From: Lepidostoma basale
Taxonomy: Eukaryota; Arthropoda; Insecta; Trichoptera; Lepidostomatidae
DNA length: 64,000 bases
Assembly: GCA_022606425.2 (NCBI GenBank)
Contig: JAHDVF020000873.1
Location: forward strand, 1-64,000
Direction: 5' to 3'
Both the position numbers and the translations under genes were made by a program. This document shows positions 19,650 to 33,800 of the stretch, piece after piece. How positions within the stretch are numbered: the first letter of the stretch is position 1; every line of letters begins with the position of its first letter. The notes below the pieces were generated by a model, which was not told the origin of the DNA, searched no databases, and saw only the letters and a list, made by a program, of their open reading frames with translations.

Positions 19650-20235
19650 TCAATGCAGCAGCAAGACTGATAAGGGGTGTGCCAAAGAGTTGTCACATAA
19701 CACAGCATCTTAAGGAACTCCACTGGCTGAAATGTCCAGAAAGGATACAATACAAGCTCTGGTGGACGGTCTATAAGGCGTTGCATGGAATGGCACCAGC
19801 TTATATATCTGAACTCTGCATCAACGAGAACCTGATTGCCAGACAGTCTACATTGCGATCAGCTTAGTCTTCTGTGATCGGTAGATTGACTGTGCCAAAA
19901 CGCTGTCCAAGCACAAACTTTGGCGAACGAGCCTTCGCGGTAGCCGGCCCTTCAGCCTGGAACAGTCTTCCAGCAGACCTTAATTGCATTGAGAATCAAT
20001 CAGAGTTTAGATCAAGACTCAAAACGCACCTTTTCAAATGATCATTTCCTGACAGGAAGGGCTGATGGACTTCGTCAGGTGCAGCCCTCATACTAAATAT
20101 GTTTATTATTTTTGTTATCATTATTAATATTATTATTATCTAGTTGATAAAACAGAGCATCTTCTACAGCGCCCTTGAGATGAGTAATTCATAAAAATGG
20201 CACTCTATAAATTATCCAATTTATTATTATTTATT
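19650..20235 (+). mobile_element. CR1/L2-like LINE C-terminus and 3' UTR
   Basis: The frame 19679-19867 has LKELHWLKCPERIQYKLWWT and then KALHGMAPAYISELC. After a stop it continues [15 protein letters not shown]. These are the usual final motifs of CR1/L2-type LINE polyproteins. Confidence 0.75.
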
Positions 20236-20640
20236 ATGTCGATTCTTCAGACTTCTTACATTGCCGACCTTTAAAATTCAATGTATCTGGTCATGCCAAG
20301 TTTTCCTTGGTCGCCCACGATTCCGTATTCAATCGACACCATTAACGTATACTTTCCTAACCATTCTTCCTTCATCCGTGCGTTCTATGTGCCCAAATTA
20401 CTGCAATGATCATTTCATCAAACTTTCTCATAATATCTAATAAAAGTGTTATGAACAAAATAATTAAAGGGTTATTAAGATGGTTTTGACATGTGGCAAG
20501 AATGATAATGAATGTACATGTTAACAATGTAAATGGAACAAGAAAATGAGTAAGATCGAGGAAACTGTGGCACGATAAAATCAATCAAATATTAAATGTC
20601 GGCCACGCGAAGAGAAAATGTGTCACGGAATATGGAAGTG
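20235..20640. mobile_element. Decayed LINE-A fragments, both orientations
   Basis: Minus-sense LINE sequence at about 20235-20440 abuts plus-sense LINE sequence at about 20450-20620. No frame survives. Confidence 0.55.
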
Positions 20641-20764
20641 TAAAGAGTAAAGTATATACATTTTTTTTAGTGATTAGATTTAAATATATATATTTTTGGG
20701 TTATAGACATAGATAAATTAAACAATATCGTATTAAAAAGTTGTTAATTACTCCGATTTATTCG

Positions 20765-20890
20765 ATTAATCGGGTGGTGGTCTAGGGGATAGAACGCTTG
20801 GCTTCTGATCAACGGGACTTGGGTTTGAGCCTGGACACGACCAGATTCCTTCTTCATAATAATGAGCTATTTTCTGCTCACATTGAATAT
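20765..20890 (+). mobile_element. tRNA-like sequence, probable SINE of a second family
   Basis: A box-like TGGTCTAGGGGATAGAACG and B box-like GGGTTTGAGCC lie at tRNA-like spacing, with a weak acceptor stem and a short AT-rich trailing body. The poor stem pairing argues against a working tRNA gene. Confidence 0.45.
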
Positions 20891-21009
20891 TGTAAAAATA
20901 AATTCTAATATCATTGATTTAAATCTTTGGTGTTAGTCTTTTTTAAAAAAATAATAAATTTGTGTAGTGATTGCACAGCATCGTAACGCAAACTTTTTTT
21001 TGTAAGGGG

Positions 21010-21535
21010 ACGGTATCTACGATACTGGGCGGCCTTTGGGAAATTACGTCATGTTTTCACTTCCAAAATACCACAATGCCTCAAGACTAAAGTCTTCAAC
21101 CAGTGCGTTTTGCCAGTCATAACATACGGAGCCGAGACGTGGACATTGACAAAAGGTCTAGTCTACAGATTCAAGGTTGCCCAGCGCGCCATGGAAAGAG
21201 CCATGCTTGGAATAACCTTGAGGGATAGATTTAGAAACGAATTTATTCGACAACAAACCAAGGTGACTGAGGTGGCTCTACGGATAGGCGGGCTGAAGTG
21301 GCGGTGGGCTGGCCATATCTGTCGGAGAACCGACAGCCGATGGGGAAGACGGGTTCTGGAGTGGAGACCGCGTACAGGATTCCGTAGAGTTGGACGTCCC
21401 CCTGCCCGCTGGACCGACGATCTGAAGAGGATTGCTGGACATGGATGGATGGGAGCGGCAATGGATAGGGGGCGGTGGAGGGCTTTGGGAGAGGCCTACA
21501 TTCAGCAGTGGATGACAGACGGCTGATGATGAATG
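21010..21535 (+). mobile_element. RTE-clade LINE 3' end
   Basis: The frame 21110-21526 encodes YGAETWTLTKGLVYRFKVAQ, KWRWAGHICRRTDSRWGRR, GRPPARWTDDLKRIAG and a final YIQQWMTDG, followed by TGATGATGAAT. These are hallmarks of insect RTE elements with a TGA-repeat tail. A close sister copy is at 43.5 kb. Confidence 0.88.
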
Positions 21536-21725
21536 AATCTACGATACCAAATTTAAAAATATATTTTACTACTGGCAACACCGTTTGTGATGTGTACACA
21601 CTGAGCTACTAAATGTCAAAATTTAATTTTTTCTTTTCCCATCGTACAGACGTATAACATCTAATATTGTTAATATATGAACATAAATTTGTTTCAATCG
21701 ATGAATTTTGCGCTTTAAAATAACA

Positions 21726-21819
21726 ATGGAGACATTTGATAGCCCAAATGTCGATTCGGCTCGCGATACTACGAAGGAAAATGAAGATTTTGTAAATAAT
21801 GACAAAAGACGACGGCATG
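21726..21819 (+). CDS. Zinc-finger gene exon 1 (start)
   Basis: ATG in the context ACAATGG. Encodes METFDSPNVDSARDTTKE and on to KRRRH, donor GTAAGT, phase 1. An acceptor-like CCCATCGTACAG lies about 80 nt upstream, so a 5' UTR intron is possible. Confidence 0.75.
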
Positions 21820-24800
21820 GTAAGTGCTTCGTTTGTTTTCTGTCTGGTTAAGGTAATGGAGTATTCAAAAATAGAATTTAGGATTTAAGAACTTATTTGG
21901 GCGTAAGTATTACGAGGCATACATGGCGCAAAGTAGAAAATCTGTTTTCTTTCTTATTTTTAATAATTATGTCGCTGATTTCGAAATATAATATGTATAT
22001 TTAATTGCACAAACGTTCGTATATTGAAGAGCACATTTAATTACATATGTTTGCATTTGCTGACCCTTAGAAATGTCCCTTATTCGAGGCGACAGGAGTT
22101 TTTTCACGGGAAATACAATTTTTCTTCTTTAAAACACTGTTAAGTCTAAATATTGCGTAAAATCAATATATATTTCTTTAAATAGTCATTTTGAACGTCT
22201 ATTTAACACGATATAATATACAAGGACAAAGAAATTAATGATGAAGTCTTTATTTCTTTGTCCTTTCATAAGGCAGGAAAATTTCAGTATTATGAGAATT
22301 ATGCATCTTGAATAAAGTCTGTTATACTCGCTTTGCAGTGCTAATTTCTTCCGATATTGAAAATATGTGTTTTAAATTGAAATGAAAACAAAAGCTACAG
22401 GTTTTTTTTTTAATTAAAGGATCGTTCTAATTTAGAAGCTTGAAATTTTTTTTTTTTTTTTTGTAACTAAAAACTAACTTACCATCACGCCGACTCCCCG
22501 GAGGGGTAGGCAGAAAGAATGGAACGCCACACTGTTCTGTCCTGACATACTTCTCTCGATTCCTCTACATTCATACATCTTGTCATGCACGCACGTCGAT
22601 TTCTCCGACTCCTCACGTGACAGACATTTAATATTTTATTGATTTGATCATGCCACGTTTTCCTCGGCCTTCCTCTATTTCTAGCTCCGTTCACGCCGTT
22701 TACATATACCATTTTTACCATTCTGTCTTCACTCATTCTTTCCATGTGTCCAAACCATCTTAATGACCCTTTCCTTATTTTGTTCATAACACTTTCATTC
22801 GCACCACATTCACTTCTTATACTTGCATTTGTCACTCTATCATATACAGATTTGGCGCACATTCGTCTTAGAGATCTCATTTCTACTGCATTTATTCTAC
22901 TTTCATCCTTCTTTTGCCAGTTCCATGCTTCACTTCCATACATAAGGGTCGGCACAAGAACACCATTGTGCACTGCCATCTTAGCTTTTTTGGATAGGCT
23001 TTTGTTTGCGATGACAACTTTAAGTGCACCATTTATTCTGTTGCCTGCCCCAACCCTTCTTTCAATATCCTTCTCCACCCTCCCATCCTTTGTAAACATA
23101 CTTCCTAAATAAACAAATTCATCCACTTGTTCCAGATTTTCACTGTTTACACTAATGTTGCAGACTGTCATGCTTCCTTCTTTTTCGAAAATCATTACCT
23201 TGGACTTATTCACATTCATCATCAAATCGTATCGCTTACATACCTCATACATACTAGACACCAGGGCTTGCAGTTCATTTTTTTTGTGAAAATACTATTA
23301 TAGATATCTATAAGGATTATTAAACTCAACGGTTACACTTTTGAAAAACATCTGTATTTACTATTATTTTTTTTTTTACTAACATAAACAAGTAATGCTC
23401 TCAAAAATTGATGAATCCTGCTCTAAATACAACATGATCATATCCATCTCAAAAACGAAGTGTATGACATTCTCTAGAAACCAACTAAGATGCGAAATCT
23501 CCGTACGCCAAGAAAAAATTGAACAGGTAGACCAATTCAGATATCTCAGAAGCAAAGTAACCAGCTCTAATGACCTCCCCAGAGAAGTAAGGTCACAGGT
23601 AGATAAGGCTGCAGCGGTTGCAGGCCGCCTGAAAGATGTCATATGGAGAAACAAGGACATGAGGACTGACAGCAAGGTACGCATCTATAAGACCTGTGTG
23701 CGACCAATCCTCACATATGGCATTGAATTGAGGGCAGACACTGTCAAGACAAAGAGCATGCTCAGGACAACCGAGATGAAAACACTCCGCGCTATAGCTG
23801 GCAAGACCCTACGTGATCGAGTTAGGAATACAGCAATCCGATAAATCTGCGAGGTCGAAGATGTGGTCAGATGGGGACGTCAAAGACGGCGATACTGGCA
23901 TCTACATGTAGAAAGAATGAGCTCTAATAGGATACCGTAAGTTTATTTAACTGAATTCAATTCAGCAAATAAGTTAACAACATTTATTGATTCTGAGGCA
24001 GTACGAAGTTTGCCGGGTCAGCTAGTATCTAATAAAAGTGTTATGAACAAAATAATGAAAGGGTCATTAAGATGGTTTGGATACATGGAAAGGATGATAA
24101 AAAAAAGTATATTTAAACTATGTAAATGGAACTAGAAATAGATAAAGACCGAGAAAATGTGGCACAATCAAATAAATCAAATATTGAATGTCGGCCACGT
24201 GAGGAGTCAGAGAATTCGACGCGCGTGCATGACACGATGTATGAATGTTGAGGAAGCGCGAGAAATTCGTCGGGAAAGAAAAGTGTTGCAGTCCATTCTT
24301 TCTGCCTACCCTTTCGGTGAGACGGCGTGTGGTAAGTTAGTTTTTTTTTTCAAGATTAAAAACAGTTGCATACATTTTAGGTACATTACTTTTTCTCAAG
24401 CGCGTACGTGATACGGGATAGCACAGAATGGTACGTTCAAAGTGTGCGTATCACGCACATTCGTATGTCTAGGATGTTTTTTTTTTTTAAGTATGGTTTT
24501 TTTATGTTACAGAATTGAGGAAACAACTGAAGCAGTACAGGCTGTCCAACATCGCCCTGAAGAAGCGCATCAGGATGTGTTCCAAGGTGCGATATCTCAA
24601 CAGGATTCGTCTGGAGAGGGACATGACCCAGCTCAACTCTCTCATCTCTGCCATCAGAAACTCTCTCTTCAAAAAATTGGTAAGCATGAAGCAATCTTGA
24701 TGCCTGCCTCTGGTGACGCCAGTGGAAAGAACAATCAGAAAACCAAGGAAAGCATGGCATGACCATATTAATCAAATATTAAATGGCGGCCGCATTCGAA

Positions 24801-27800
24801 GTCAGAAAAATCGACAAGCATGGATGTTACGATGTATGAATGCACTAAGAATGCTGGGCTTCATCGTCCAAACCGGAAGAGTTTTCAGAGATACCCATGT
24901 GCTCAGAGTCCTATACAATGCATTGGTTCGGAGCAGACTCCAAAGTGGTTCTCTGATACGGAGTCCTCGCGAAGCGAGATATTCCGTTATGCTTTCAGAG
25001 GGTTCAGAAAAAAATTCTGAGGTATCTCTAAATGAGGGAGTATGGTAGCTATCCGTGGCTCTATCTCACGGCATTTATTTTAGGAATGCTCGGAACCAAT
25101 TCTTTACAGCTTCGAAGAGATGGACATCTAATAACCCATTTCGTAACAGTAATTTGTTATATATTATATTTACACTCTAGGTTGGAGGTCACCTCCGATT
25201 GTTGTGTTTTATTATTTTATTTAATATATTAAAGTAGAAAATATACATTGTTGTTATTCTATTCCAAATTATTTACAATTGAATTCCACAGTAACGCCTT
25301 AACTTCAATGAATTAATTGATTATTTTGTATTATTTTAGGTTAATCCAGAAAAATACGAGACGCACCGATATTCTGAATCATCTGGCGGTCAAACTCGAT
25401 TCAAACGACCTCGTATCATCCAAGAGAATTCTAATTTAGAACGTGGAAACTCGAGTGTCGAAAATGAAGATTCAAATTCTAATGATTCGGCCACCGAATG
25501 TGAGAATTCTTCTGTTCCAACGATGCCTGTGGAGAAGAATATTGCGGAATTCAAGTTCTTTTGTGACCGCTGTGATTTCAAGTGTAAGAAACGTTCGCCC
25601 TTTGACATACACCTGAGAAGGCATACGGGAGAGCGGCCATTTTCTTGCAAATTCTGCGATAAAACATTTGTGGCAAAGTATGAACTGAAATTGCACGCAG
25701 CCAAGCATGAAAATGGAGGGAATTTCTCATGTGATCAGTGCACCTTTGTGTGAGTATATTTTTGTACTTCTTCTTAAAGTGTTCTGTTGGCGATCACTCT
25801 GGTAAACATTTCCCTATCCTGCGTTGTCCGGAATAGCTCCTCCACACTTCGGGTGCCGGTCCACTCCCTCACGTTTCGCAGCCAGGACTTCTGTTTCCTA
25901 CCGGGCCCTCAGCGTCCCTCAATTTTCCCCTCGAATATCAATTGGAGAAGGTGGTACTTTTCCCCACGCAGTATATGACCCAGATGTGTGATCTTTCGAA
26001 CCTTGATAGTTGTTAACAGTTCTCTGTTAACTCTAGCTCGCCTCAGGACTTCGGTATTGGTAACCATGTCTGTCCAGGGAACTCTGAGCATTCGGCGATG
26101 GAGCCACATTTCAAATGCTTCCAGTCTGTTCATTGAGTTAACTTTCAAGGTCCACATTTCACATCCGTACAATAAAACAGACCACACATAGCATTTGATC
26201 ATTCTCTGGCAGAGTTTCAAATTTACGTTATCATGGCAGAAGAGTGATTTTATTTTAATAAACGTAGCTCTTGCTGCCTCAATTCTGCATTTTATCTCTA
26301 CATCTGGGTCAAGAGATTGCATTAGTATGCTGCCGAGGTATTTAAATTTTTCCACCCTTTCAACGTTACGGCTGTTCAAATGCAATACTGATCCACTGTA
26401 GTCTAAGCCGTCCGAATGTCATTCATTTGGTTTTGCTGACATTTATTGTTAGCCCCAATCTTTCACTGGACTCGTCAACAAGATTAAGGAGGTCCTGAAG
26501 ATCGCTGACACTTTCAGCTAATAAAACAGTGTCATCGGCATACCTTATATTGTATATCACAACGCCATTAATTTTCAGTCCTTTCTCGGTGTTGATGAGG
26601 GCTCGTTTAAAGACATAGTCGGTGTATTTATTTATTATTATTATTTTATTGAATGGACTGATCTTTGACTCTATCCAACGGCATTTCTCTTGGGTATACA
26701 CCATTGAACTGAAGAGGGAAGGGTTTACAGCAGAGGTACTCAAACTTTTTTGTCCCGTAGACCCTCTGCCGATTTCTATTATTTTGTGCAGACCTCCTTC
26801 TTCTTTTGGTCCTGTCACACCTCAAAGGGCCTCAAAGAACCTTCTCCACCCGACTCTATCGCATGCCTGATGCCTAACATCATCCCAAGTGACTGCTGCT
26901 CTAACCTCGTCCTGCAGGGCTCTTCTCCAGGTGGCTCTAGGTCTGCCTCGCTTCCTCTTTCCCCCCATAGGCGACCAGTCTATGCGCCCTGAGCGATGCA
27001 GGCTGGGTTCCGTCTCAGAGTGTGACCGATCCACTGCCATTTGCATCCAGTGACTAACTAACTAACTAACTAACCATCACGCCGTCTCTCCGAAGGGGTA
27101 GGCAGAAAGAATGGACTGCCACACCTTTCTTTCCTGACATATTTCTCTCGCTTCCTCAACATTCATACATCGTGTCATGCACGCGCGTCGATTACTCTGA
27201 CTCCTCACATGGCCGACATTCAATATTTGATTTATTTGATCGTGCCACGTTTTCCTCGGTCTTCCTCTATTTCTGGTTCCATTTACATCATTAACATACA
27301 ATTTTTTACCATTCTTTCTTCATTCATTCTTTCCATATGTCCAAACCATCTTAATGATCCTTTCATTATTTTGTTCATGACACCATCATTCACACCGCAT
27401 TCACTTCTTATATTTTCATTCGACACTCTATCATACACAGAATATCCACACATTCGTCTAAGAGATCTCATTTCTACTGCATTTATTCTACTTTCATCCT
27501 TCCTTTGCCAGTTCCATGCTTCGCTTCCATACATAAGGGTCGGTAGAAGAACACCATTGTGCACTGCCATTCTAGCTTTTTTGGATAGGTTTTTGTTTGC
27601 GATGACAACTTTAAGTGCATCCAGTGACTTGTTCTCTAATTGGCTTTTCGCCTGCCATGGTCCAGAGAACGGCATTTGACACTGTTTGGGGCCAATAGTT
27701 CTTGAATATTGAGCGAAGGCACCTATTTATAAACACCTGGAGTTTTCCAATAACGTCCGCGGTAGATTTCCAAGTCTCACACTCGTACAGCACTACGCTT

Positions 27801-30800
27801 TTAACACTACTGCTGGATATTTGGAGCTAGAGCTTTCTCGAAATGATTCCGGAGCGCCATGCAGGGCGAAGCATAGCGAAAGCTCCCCTTGCCTTGCCTT
27901 TAAAACTGACACAGAGCAAAATCAGGCCAATAGAAAAAAGAATCTGGAATATGTTGTCGACCTTTGTTTTTTTGCTCATTCGTGAAAATCTAACCAACCG
28001 CCGCGACATTCTCAAAACATGTAAAGTTTCCAGTTTGTTTCTTCGTCTCTATTGAGATACAATTAAAAATTTAAATTAACCACCCACAGGTGAAAATCCA
28101 GGATTCGTATACAGATATAAGTATACATTTCACAAATATTTGTAAATATTCTGGTCAATTCTTTGGCGTATAAAATAGGAGTGATACTCCAGGCGACTTC
28201 TAAACAGTGCGCTAGGAGGCGGTAGCCTCTTCGCATTGTGTTAATAAAGTAGTTTGCTAAATGCTAAACAATCATTCTTCATAGATGGCGTTAGTGGGTG
28301 GATTGTATAGATTAATCTTAAAAAATTAATTAGTACAATCAAATCTACATAGATGGCTAACTGGAACTGACACGTGAAGATAGGTATGGATTTGGAATAT
28401 ATATACAACTTCCAAAAATGTATCATGCATGATCATAATAACAATGGTGGAATGGGGAATGTTGTAATTACATAAAGCGTGCGCTTAACCCAACCAATGA
28501 CAGGTCATAAGTCCTGTAAACACCTTGATCATCCATATTCAGTTTCCAGTTTGTTTCTTCGTCTCTATTGAGATACAATTAAAAAAAATTAAATTAACCA
28601 CCCACAGGTGAAAATCCAGGATTCGTATACAGAGATAAGTATACATTTCACAAATACATGTAAAGTTGCTTAGCTGTTCGGATTTTGCGCAAATGAGCAA
28701 ATCGTCTATCAAAATCAAATTCTGTTTTTTTTTTCACGGATATTTTTCGTTGTTGACCTTTACTAATGTATTCATTTTTAATTTTCAGAACATATCGAGC
28801 TGACATGTTGTTTAACCATAGACAAAAGCATTTTGGAGTTAAACCACAGAAAAAGGACAGTCTCAAAAATGATCAAAGGTAGGCATCCGTGTTATTATTC
28901 AATATGGAGTTGTACATCATTTTTCATGAACTAACTAACTAACTCAAGGATTAATTTTTATCTCAATAGAGACGAAGATGCAAACTGGAAACTGAATATG
29001 GTGATCGAGGTGTTTACAGGACTTATGACCTGTCATTGGTTGGGTTAAGCACACGCTTTATGTAATTACAACATTCCCCATTCCACCTTTCTTATGACCA
29101 CCATGTCTGACAAATTTGTAACCCAACCAATGACAGGTCATAAGTCCTGTAAACACCTCGATCACCATATTCAGTTTCCAGTTTGCATCTTCGTCTCTAT
29201 TGAAATAAAAATTAATCCTTAAAATGATAGCCCGCAACGGGTAAATAAAATCCAGTATTCGTCTACAAGTATTTGTATACATTCAAAATGTTGTATATAA
29301 CTAACTAACCTTCATGCCGTCTCGCCTCCTCAACATTCATACATCGGTCATGCACGCACGTCGATTTCTCTGACTCCTTGCATGACCGGCATCTAATGTT
29401 TAATCAATATCATACACATTCTTCATCATTTTTTCTTCATTCATTCTTTCCACGTGTCAAAACCATAACATTCGTCGTTTCTCCAGAGGGGTAGGCAGTG
29501 TGGATGGATTGCCACACTGTTCTATGCTGACATAACCCTCGCACCTCTTCTACATTCACACATCGTGACATGCACGCTCGTCGATTGTTCCTACTTCGAA
29601 CACGGCCGTCTTTCAGTAATTGATTAATTTGGTCTTGCCGCGTCTTCTTTGGCCTTTCTTGACTTCTTTTACCATTCACACTACTTGTATATATCTTTTT
29701 AACCATTCTTCCCTCATCCATTCATTCCATATGTCCAAACCATCTCAGTGACCCTTTTTTAATTTTATTTATCACACATTTATCTGCCATACATTACTTT
29801 CTTACTTCATCATTAGATATTCTATCGCACATTCTTTTATGACATTTATCCTTCTTCTGCCAACTCTAAGCTTCACTTCCATACACAAGGGTCGGGACTA
29901 ACTTCAGTGTTGGAAAACATAATTAATAATCAGATACCTCCTTTTACTCCTTTCTCCTTAAATACTTTGTCTACATTTAAACTCCCAAGCCCCCATTCCC
30001 AATTAAATGCAAATTAATCATTTATTAATTTCTATATTATATATTCTGATGATGAATGTTAATAAGTCCAAGGTAATGATTTTTGAAAAGGAAGAAACCA
30101 CGACAGTCTGCAACATTAGCGTGAATGGTGAAAATTTGGAGCAAGTAGTTGAGTTCGTGTATTTAGGTAGTATGCTTACAGTGGAGAGGGATATTGAAAG
30201 AAGGGTCGGGGCAGGCAACAAAGTGAATGGTGTACTTAAAGTTGTCATCGCAAACAAAAACCTATCAAAAAAAGCTAGAATGGCAGTGCACAATGGTGTT
30301 CTTCTACCGACCCTTATGTATGGAAGCGAAGCATGGAACTGGCAAAAGAAGGATGAAAGTAGAATAAATGCAGTTGAAATGAGATCTCTTAGAAGAATGT
30401 GTGGATACTCTGTGTATGATAGAGTGCCAAATGAAAATATAAGAAGTGAATGCGGTGCGAATGATGGTGTCATGAACAAAATAATGAAAGGATCATTAAG
30501 ATGGTTTGGACATATTGAAAGAATGAATGAAGAAAGAATGGTAAAAAAATTATATGTTAATGATGTACATGGAACCAGAAATCGAGGAAGACCGAGGAAA
30601 ACGTGGCACGATCAAATAAATCAAATATTGAATGTCGGCCATGTGAGGAGTCAGAGAAATCGACGCGCGTGCATGACACGATGTATGAATGTTGAGGAAG
30701 CGAGAGAAATATGTCAGGAAAGAAAAGTGTGGCAGTCCATTCTTTCTGCCTACCCCTTCGGGGAGACGGCGTGATGGTTAGTTAGTTAGTTTTTTTTTTA

Positions 30801-33800
30801 ATTTCTATACATATAAATTATGTCTTTTCAAATGTATGTTTTTTCTAAATTACAATTTATTTTTATTTTTATATTATTATCATGTATTATTATTATTTAA
30901 TATTATTTATTAGTTCTTACTGTTAAAAAAAAATATTAGTACTTAAAACAAATAGCCCAGGTTCAATTTTAAATTCGAATTATTGTATTGAATTTTAAAT
31001 GCATTTTTATATTAGTCTTTCTTTGTTTAGTTTTTATTATATTTTTACACCTGAAGATGGAGGTATCCTCTGAAACATGTTGTGTTTTTTAATATATTTT
31101 AATAATTAGTGGATTAAACAAAGTTTTTTTTAATTTTCTGAGTATAATAATTAAATCGTTTTGTCTTTTGTTTTCAGATTGAAAAATTATTCCAATCGCA
31201 ATTCGCAACTTGCTAATTCTCAAACGCCGTGCGTCGCCTGTGAAAAACTGAAAACATCCACTAGCGCCCTGTCTTTGGTCAACAAACCGTCGAATTCTAA
31301 ATTCAAAACTTCTAATAATGATTTGACAGGCTTGAGTGTGACGTCTGTGAGCGAAAACTTGTCTATTACGTCTGCCATGGCTGAAAATTCATCTAAAATA
31401 GTTGCTAATGCAACAAAGACAAGTGATTCTGAAGGAAAATCTTCAAATACACATCAAAATCCATCACAATCGTGCAGTATGGTGAAAAATGATTCGTTGG
31501 ATGATATGTCTTTAACCGAAAGACGTAATGCAGCTGAAATACATGTAGATGTATCCGGAGAACAAGGAAAGTCTGTGAAATGGGAATTGGGCATGCTAAG
31601 ATATAAGGGATTGAAGCATACATGCCTGCTCTGGATCTGCGAAGCTTGTGGACTCGCGTAAGTCTGATTATTGTTTTATTCTTCACTCCACTTGTCCACT
31701 TCTTCTGTCAAAAAAAACAAAAACCTATCCAAAAAAGTTAGAATGGCAGTGCTTAATGGTGTTCTTCTACCGACCCTTATGTATGGAAGCGAAGCATGGA
31801 ACTGGCAAAAGGATGAAAGCAGAATAAATGCAGTAGAAATGAGATCTCTTAGACGAATGTGTGGTTACTCTGTGTATAATAAGAGTGTCGAATGAAAATA
31901 TAAGAAGTGAATGCGGTGCGAATTATGGTGTTGCGAATAATGAATGGATCATTAAGATGGTTTGGACATATGAAAAGAAATAATGGTTAAAAAATTCAAT
32001 GTTAACGATGTAAATGGTACCAGAAATAGAGGAAGACCGAGGAAAACGTGGCACGATCAAATAAATCAAATATTGAATTTCGGCCACGTGATGAGTCAGA
32101 GAAATCGACGCGCGTGCGCTACATGATGTATGAATGTTGAGGAAACGAGAGAAATATGTCAGGAAATAAAAGAGTGGCAGTCCATTCTTTCTGCTTACCT
32201 TTTCGGAGAGACGGCATGATGGTTAGTTAGTTATTTTTTTTTTAATGTTTTACCGCGTTTGAGCCGTCTACGAATAAAATAATATTTTGAATTTTCGCAC
32301 GAGTTAAAGCGATTTAATTGCGTTGCAAATGACTTCGCTGACATGCGCAGAAATGACCTAAGTGTATGTTTTGTCACACTCATACGCGCCATATTTTATT
32401 TCACTCACACGTAGACTCCGTTCAATAGTATGAATGACAGTGCGTTTACAAAAAATGTAGACGCTTTTTTTATTTTATTTTTTTATGATTGGAAAACCAA
32501 AAAATGTTTCAATCATATATTCAAACATTGATTGATTTTTTCTTGGTAAAGCGTAATCGCTTTACTAATATAATATTAAAGATTTTTTTCCCTTTATTGC
32601 TTTCAATTACAATATTAAGTCCAGAAAGAATCCAGTATAAACTCTGCTGGACAGTCTTCAAAGCGCTACATGGAATGGCACCAAGTTATATATCTGAACT
32701 CTGTATAACGGACAGCCTAAATTCACGGAAATCCACACTTCGCTCGGCGAACTCCTCAGCAATAGGAAGATTAGTTGAGCCGAAGCGTTGCCCCAGTACA
32801 AATTTCGGGGATCGAGCGTTCGCGGTAGCCGGTCCATCAGCTTGGAACAATCTCCCTTCACACCTTAGATGCATAAATGATCCGACAGATTTCAGATCTA
32901 AATTGAAAACCCATCTTTTTCATATTTCATACCCAATTTAAACATTTATACTTTGTTCTACTATACTTTCAAACCGATCGTTTTTTAAGCGGTCACATTT
33001 AGATTTTTAAGATTTAAAACACGTCTTAATGCGCCCTTGAGGTGATTACATCACAAAAACGGCGCTTTAAAAGTTAGCATATTATTATTATTATTATTAT
33101 TAGATCCTTGCAGGTATATCATAATTAGTTATTTAAACATTATTTCTGTATTGTGTATTTAAACTGTACAGAGCAGAGTGTTCTACCGTTCAAATTAATA
33201 TTATTCAATTCAATTCAATTCAATTTATTTTTTAAAATCATAAACATTACAGTATATAACCAAAGCGCTTATGACTATACAGGTAGGTAAAAAAAACTAT
33301 TTTAAACAGTAAATACAATTATAAAATTTAAAACACAAAAAACACGAAATAATTAAAAAATAAAGACCAAATAAATAATTAGAAACAATAAGAAGAACAA
33401 CACATTATTTAAGAGATAGATGTTTTCTGAGGGTAGCCTCACTATCGTGGAAGATGTCCACATCCGAAGAGATGCGGTTTAGAAGGACTATTGCCCTGCC
33501 CACGGGCATAACCTAAGGTAAATTGGTTCTACACAGTGGCAGATGAAATAATCTATGTTGCCTTTGTCGCAGATAATTGTCAGGGACAAACAAAGTCAAG
33601 TCATTCAAAATATCAGAGTTATGTATTCGACCACGAATCAGTTGAAAAAAGTGAACACCCAGGTGGATGGTTCGTCTAATTTCCAATGATTGGTAGTCCA
33701 GCATACCCAGCAAGAAATCAGTTGGGTACAGCCAGGGGTAATAACCGTTTTCTTTGAGGTACAAAAAACGAAAAAAAAGTTTTATTCATTATTCAGTGTT

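Noticed and set aside
22485..23261. 258-codon minus frame as a host gene
   Set aside because: It is a LINE-A C-terminus, with many sister copies in the window and the GTTA-type tail.
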